Source of the DNA: Acidobacteriaceae bacterium
Lineage (GTDB): Bacteria; Acidobacteriota; Terriglobia; Bryobacterales; Bryobacteraceae
Direction: 5' to 3'
Assembly (NCBI GenBank): GCA_019240405.1
Contig: JAFAYL010000038.1
Coordinates: forward strand, 1-64,000
Length of the DNA stretch: 64,000 nt
The translations under genes and the position numbers were made by a program. Shown one piece after another: positions 60,790-64,000 of the stretch; position 1 is the first letter of the stretch, and each line of letters opens with the position of its first letter. Under the pieces are notes generated by a model, which did no database searches, was not told where the DNA came from, and saw only the letters and a program-made list of their open reading frames with translations.

Positions 60790-62118
60790 TCAGAACCGGT
60801 ACAGTCTTCTCGCGTTTTCCCGCATCACCATGTGCGCGATCTCTTTCGCGCGATCCTCGCTGATCTCGCCGTCGTCGATCATCGCTGTCAGCGCCAGCCC
60901 CAGTGCCTGCCTTCCGTTGTTGGACCCGATCCAGGCAGTCTCTTCCCACCCCACATCGCCGCCCCACGGACTGGCGTCCGACCCGTAAAGTACCTTTTCA
61001 GGCGCGGATTCGAGGAACAGGCGAATGTCACGGGCTGCCTGCGAGGGATAGGCGAAATACTCGAACGCGGAAAAATCAAGATACACGTTCGGCTTTAGGA
61101 TCATAAGGGCTGATTCTTTAGTAAAGGGCCAGCCACCGTGAAGCAGGACGAAGTTCGTCTTGCGCATGCCCGGATCGTTGAATAGCGGCTCGAGCGCTAG
61201 TGAATTCCCGGTAGCATCGCGAAAGTAGCTGCCCGCGCCCAAAGCGCAATGAAAATGTACCGGCAACCCGAGCCGGCCCGCCTCATGCGCGATGTGGCGG
61301 AATACGTAATCTTGAACCATCTTGTACTCGTCATCTGAGGGCGCCGACGACTGGCTGTAGATGGAATATACCCGCTCCGCATTTTCCTTCTGTGGATTGC
61401 CTATATCTAAGTCACGCAGGTACGCCAGCTCGAACTTAAACGCCACGGCTCCCCCGGATTTCCAGCTTTCGAGCTGATGCGAGACAAACGTCAAATAATC
61501 ATCGAAGCTCACTGGGAGTTTCTGCATTTGTGCGTTCGCCATGTATCCCTTGAGCAGCTTCTCTTCTCTACCGAAAAAGACATCGTGATCCGGATCTTTC
61601 GCCTTGTATGACTCGTTGTTCAGCGGGAACAAAAACATATCCGCAAAAGGCACCCATTTAAACCGATCGCTCGGCAGGCCTCGCCCCATCGCGACCCGGT
61701 TGGCAAGCATGATCTCCGTGTTCGCTTGATTCAGAACCCAGGAAGGATAAAGATCGCCCTTTTGCTTCGCTAAATCCCGTTTTGCTTTTTCGAGCTCCGC
61801 CAGATGCTCAGGCTTCGAATCGGAATACCGGTACCCGAAAAGCGTGTGCCACGCCTGTGGGAAATAGGGATTGCCCTCGCTAAACACAGTCGGCAATGCG
61901 AAGCTCGGGATGCCTTCGACGGGCAGCGCGTCGTATTCGTGATCTTCTTCGCCTTGCCCGACAGCTTTCATCGGGTGTGCATGATTGTCGATCGCGTGAA
62001 TCTGCCTCAGCTCATACTCAACTGAGCTCTTGACGCTGGCGTGCGAACCACGTTGCCCCTCGCACGAGGCGAGCAAAAATGCGCCAAGAATTGCGAGAAC
62101 GAGTGCTGATCGCGGCAA
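60790..62118 (-). CDS. Amidohydrolase-family lipoprotein
   Basis: A 442-residue exported metal-dependent hydrolase. A lipobox LLASC with Cys19 indicates lipidation, consistent with the lnt gene in this window. The TIM-barrel metal site is visible as IDNHAHPMK (about 43-51), the central HFHCALG, the HGGWPF segment, and YGSDASPWGG near the C-terminus with the final Asp. This is the amidohydrolase 2 (PF04909) pattern; substrate unknown. TTG start at 62118, with AGG upstream. It leads the operon with the GT9 gene. Confidence 0.87.
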   Translation of the reverse strand: MPRSALVLAILGAFLLASCEGQRGSHASVKSSVEYELRQIHAIDNHAHPMKAVGQGEEDHEYDALPVEGIPSFALPTVFSEGNPYFPQAWHTLFGYRYSDSKPEHLAELEKAKRDLAKQKGDLYPSWVLNQANTEIMLANRVAMGRGLPSDRFKWVPFADMFLFPLNNESYKAKDPDHDVFFGREEKLLKGYMANAQMQKLPVSFDDYLTFVSHQLESWKSGGAVAFKFELAYLRDLDIGNPQKENAERVYSIYSQSSAPSDDEYKMVQDYVFRHIAHEAGRLGLPVHFHCALGAGSYFRDATGNSLALEPLFNDPGMRKTNFVLLHGGWPFTKESALMILKPNVYLDFSAFEYFAYPSQAARDIRLFLESAPEKVLYGSDASPWGGDVGWEETAWIGSNNGRQALGLALTAMIDDGEISEDRAKEIAHMVMRENARRLYRF

Positions 62119-62287
62119 GATCTTACCTGTCTCGCTCGATTGTACGAAAGTGTCAGGTTCAGCACGATGTACCGGGAACTTCGTCCAGCGGTCACAACAC
62201 TCAAAAAGAATTTCGCCTTAAAAGTCAGAGACTTACTCCGACTTACCAGGCCCGGCGCGCCCAACAATGCTACTTTCGAGCCGTTCG

Positions 62288-62497
62288 ATGCGACGTAGCA
62301 TCAAAGAAAAGATCGAGCAAGCCCGGCTTCGCGCGGCTACTCGTGTGCGGCCTCCATACATCATCGAGCCGACTGGCAGAGGGCGCACGAAATGCCACGC
62401 CGACGCTCCCGATCCCAACTGTCGCCGCTGCCGCCGCCGTTTGCTAATGCGACGCCTCCGCAATCAGCGCCGCGAAACGCAGCCCGGAAAGAACTGA
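62288..62497 (+). CDS. Small basic Cys-containing protein, possible
   Basis: A 69-residue open frame from ATG 62288. Arg-rich, with CHADAPDPNCRRC, three Cys and one His that could bind zinc, and a helical N-terminus (SIKEKIEQARLRAAT). It is followed 26 bases later by a well-formed intrinsic terminator, which supports a real transcript here. No ribosome-binding site is convincing. I do not recognise a family, and this may be non-coding. Confidence 0.42.
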   Translation: MRRSIKEKIEQARLRAATRVRPPYIIEPTGRGRTKCHADAPDPNCRRCRRRLLMRRLRNQRRETQPGKN

Positions 62498-62523
62498 CGG
62501 GCCGCTTCCTCACGCATTTCACC

Positions 62524-62553
62524 GCCCGGTGCCGTCGCGCATCCGGGCTTTTT
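62524..62553 (+). terminator. Intrinsic terminator
   Basis: A 6-bp stem GCCCGG / CCGGGC with a 13-base loop is followed directly by TTTTT (62549-62553). It ends the transcript containing the small Cys-containing frame or an RNA from the gap downstream of the divergent amidohydrolase. Confidence 0.65.
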
Positions 62554-62567
62554 CATTTGGGGCGCAG

Positions 62568-62587
62568 GGGCTTGGCTTGCCAAGCCC
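62568..62587 (+). repeat. Short palindromic hairpin
   Basis: A perfect 8-bp stem GGGCTTGG / CCAAGCCC with loop CTTG, about 30 bases upstream of the GPRTPEGK gene start. It is similar in style to repetitive extragenic palindromes. Could affect the leader of the gene at 62620. Confidence 0.5.
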
Positions 62588-62619
62588 GCAGCCCACGATC
62601 TAACGAAAGGACCATAACC

Positions 62620-63332
62620 ATGTCGACTCCCGCTCAAATCTCAGCCAACCAAGCCAACGCTCAACTCTCCACCGGCCCCCGTACTCCCGAAGGCAAAGCC
62701 GCCTCCGCGCGAAATCACTTCTCGCACGGCCTGTCCGGTTCTCAATTCACCGTTCTCGATTGGGAGCATCAGCACGCCTTCGACGAGCTCCTGCAAAGCC
62801 TCGATCTCGAGCACCAACCCGCCACCCCAACCGAACAGATCCTGGTTCGCAAACTGGCCCAGCACTACTGGCTCACCCAGCGCGCCATCACGCTCCAAAA
62901 TTCCTGCTTCAAACCCGAGATCGCGCCGGAGGATCCGAAAAGCAGCTCGCTCTCTACCTCCGTTACCAGACCACGCACGACCGAGCCTTCCACAAGAGCC
63001 TCGCTCAGCTCCTAAAGCTCAGAGCGGAAAAGCGCAAAGCCGAAATTGAGTTCGAATCGCAGCAGCGCAAATTAGTTCAGCAAGAAGAACGAGCGCGACG
63101 CCAACAAGCGCGCCTGGAAGCGGAAAATGCCCGCCAGGCGGCCGACCACGCCCGCCGGGAAGCCGCCGAAAAGCGCAAGCAGGACATGCACCGCTTCGAC
63201 ATTATGTTCCGCCAGGCCGAAATGGATCACCAGATCTCGAAAACCAACATGCTGCAAATGGACAGAATCGCCGCAGAACTTCGCGCCGAAGAGGCAGCAG
63301 AAAGGCCCATCCGCCCGCAAAAGGCCGCATAG
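62620..63332 (+). pseudogene. GPRTPEGK-motif protein with coiled-coil tail, frameshifted
   Basis: Start ATG 62620, with GAAAGGA upstream. The first part has QLSTGPRTPEGKAASARNHFSHGLSG, a motif shared by many uncharacterised proteins of Acidobacteria and Planctomycetes, followed by a helical region (TEQILVRKLAQHYWLTQRAI). The first frame ends at 63015, but the natural sequence jumps frames near 62936 (KQLALYLRYQTTHDRAFHKSL) and runs as a long charged coiled coil (EERARRQQARLEAENARQAAD) to the stop at 63330-63332. Restoring one C in GATCC gives about 237 residues. Function unknown; some relatives are linked to mobile or repeat loci. Confidence 0.77.
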
Positions 63333-63365
63333 CTCTTGAACCCCACAACTGAACCGATTTGTAGG

Positions 63366-63383
63366 GTGCGGGCATGCCCGCAC
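63366..63383 (+). repeat. Perfect 18-bp palindrome, REP-like
   Basis: GTGCGGGCATGCCCGCAC is a perfect palindrome located between the convergent GPRTPEGK and Uma2 genes. The preceding GTAGG and high GC resemble repetitive extragenic palindromes. It may also act as a bidirectional terminator or folding element, but has no U-tract. Confidence 0.55.
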
Positions 63384-63422
63384 GAAGAGATCAGCGGGGT
63401 GAACCGTTATCGGCCATTCGCT

Positions 63423-63983
63423 TTATGGAAGTACCGAAAAGATCTCCGATACGCGAATCCCGAGCTGGGGAAGCGGATGGGGCAACATGACAGTTTCGCC
63501 GTTGCGGAATTCCCTGCTCGTGTCCTCGGATTCCCACACGGTGGTGGTGCGTGTTTTTGGATAAACAACCCACACAGCCGATGAGCCATGACGAAGATAA
63601 AGTCTGATCTTCTTCAGGAGTTCCTTTTTTGTATTTCCGGGCGAGACGACCTCAACCGCCAACTCTGGAGCCCCGGCGGGGAACACATCGCGCTCGGCTG
63701 CAGCCAAGAACCGCCGTCGGTCCATCACAAACGCGTCTGGCCGCGGCATGCTGACCGGGTTCGAAGCATCCAGGACAATGCTCAAATCCGAGTTAACCTC
63801 GAAATCTGCGCCCTCGAGCATTTCATCAAGCAGTCGCACGAGTCTCTTAATCACAAGCGCATGTCTAGGGGATCCCGACGGCGAAATGACTATTTCTCCC
63901 TCGATGAGCTCATCCTTTGTCCCCTCCGGCGCTTCAAAACTGAGGTAGTCTTCCATCGAGACCGTGAGTGATGTGGTACCCAT
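63423..63983 (-). CDS. Uma2-family nuclease-fold protein
   Basis: A 186-residue protein of the Uma2 (DUF820) family, which has a PD-(D/E)XK nuclease fold. Recognisable segments are TKDELIEGEIVISPSGSPRH, PRPDAFVMDRRRF (predicted metal Asp), APELAVEVVSPGNTKKELLKKIRLYLRHG (Glu-x-Val and the downstream Lys), and VWVVYPKTRTTTVW. Often found in multiple copies in genomes of cyanobacteria and acidobacteria; biological role is not established. A GGAG lies about 9 bases before the ATG at 63983, near the window edge. Confidence 0.87.
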   Translation of the reverse strand: MGTTSLTVSMEDYLSFEAPEGTKDELIEGEIVISPSGSPRHALVIKRLVRLLDEMLEGADFEVNSDLSIVLDASNPVSMPRPDAFVMDRRRFLAAAERDVFPAGAPELAVEVVSPGNTKKELLKKIRLYLRHGSSAVWVVYPKTRTTTVWESEDTSREFRNGETVMLPHPLPQLGIRVSEIFSVLP

Positions 63984-64000
63984 AGGGGAACTCCGTTCAG

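Overview
The window most likely comes from a soil-type Acidobacteriota chromosome. The evidence is an acidobacterial VWFA-related secreted protein at 28031-29161, three secreted proteins built from NLYGTT-type (GloVer, TIGR03803-like) repeats, HAF-type repeat proteins, a two-component sensor with a very long Reg_prop propeller, and moderately high GC. Housekeeping genes are scattered among short operons of both orientations. I recognised no rRNA, tRNA, CRISPR array, prophage or insertion sequence. All assignments are from reading the sequence; no database search was run.

Layout. 0-7.3 kb: lexA, a small coiled-coil protein, an FmdB-type zinc ribbon, a HAF-repeat secreted protein, a Tat-type MsrB, an esterase, and an overlapping AIM24-family / lipA / lnt run. 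7.5-19.7 kb: a two-component system (14-repeat propeller sensor kinase and NarL/LuxR-type regulator) followed by six secreted repeat proteins in five transcription units. Each of those five units is preceded by the same 21-bp motif (CCTACACA, two variable bases, TRTGCGGTGAC). This looks like an undescribed local regulon and is the main discovery candidate. 19.8-27 kb: Nif3-like protein, frameshifted DHFR-like reductase, two alpha/beta hydrolases, frameshifted M28 peptidase, a secreted protein with a SHEVNEW motif, a Gfo/Idh/MocA oxidoreductase and a small membrane protein. 27-39.4 kb: rhomboid protease, VWFA-related protein, CheY-like regulator, GH3 glycosidase coupled to an MBL-fold hydrolase, SPOR protein, YVTN propeller, MFS transporter, orphan HlyD/EmrA-like protein, and two DUF2382 stress-type proteins.

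39.4-55 kb: a reverse-strand GT2-HAD-AlkD operon, gyrA, a reverse-strand M50-like protease coupled to a CHASE3-type histidine kinase, a ftsY-ribD-ribE operon, a reverse-strand DHH phosphoesterase / FAD monooxygenase pair, and aceE (homodimeric pyruvate dehydrogenase E1). LipA in the same window makes the lipoyl cofactor used by the E2 partner of AceE, but no E2/E3 genes are present. 55-64 kb: a TIGR01777-like epimerase, a Gly/Ala/Lys-rich secreted protein, a third GloVer protein with IPT domains (frameshifted), two small zinc-ribbon proteins, fabD, an amidohydrolase-lipoprotein / GT9 operon, a small Cys-containing ORF with a good terminator, a frameshifted GPRTPEGK-type protein and a Uma2-family nuclease-fold protein.

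Five genes carry a simple 1- or 2-base frame break, mostly in short homopolymers or dinucleotides (near 15927, 20971, 23132, 58161, 62936). Coding similarity resumes in the new frame each time. I treat these as probable sequence errors or recent lesions and annotate each gene over its whole span.
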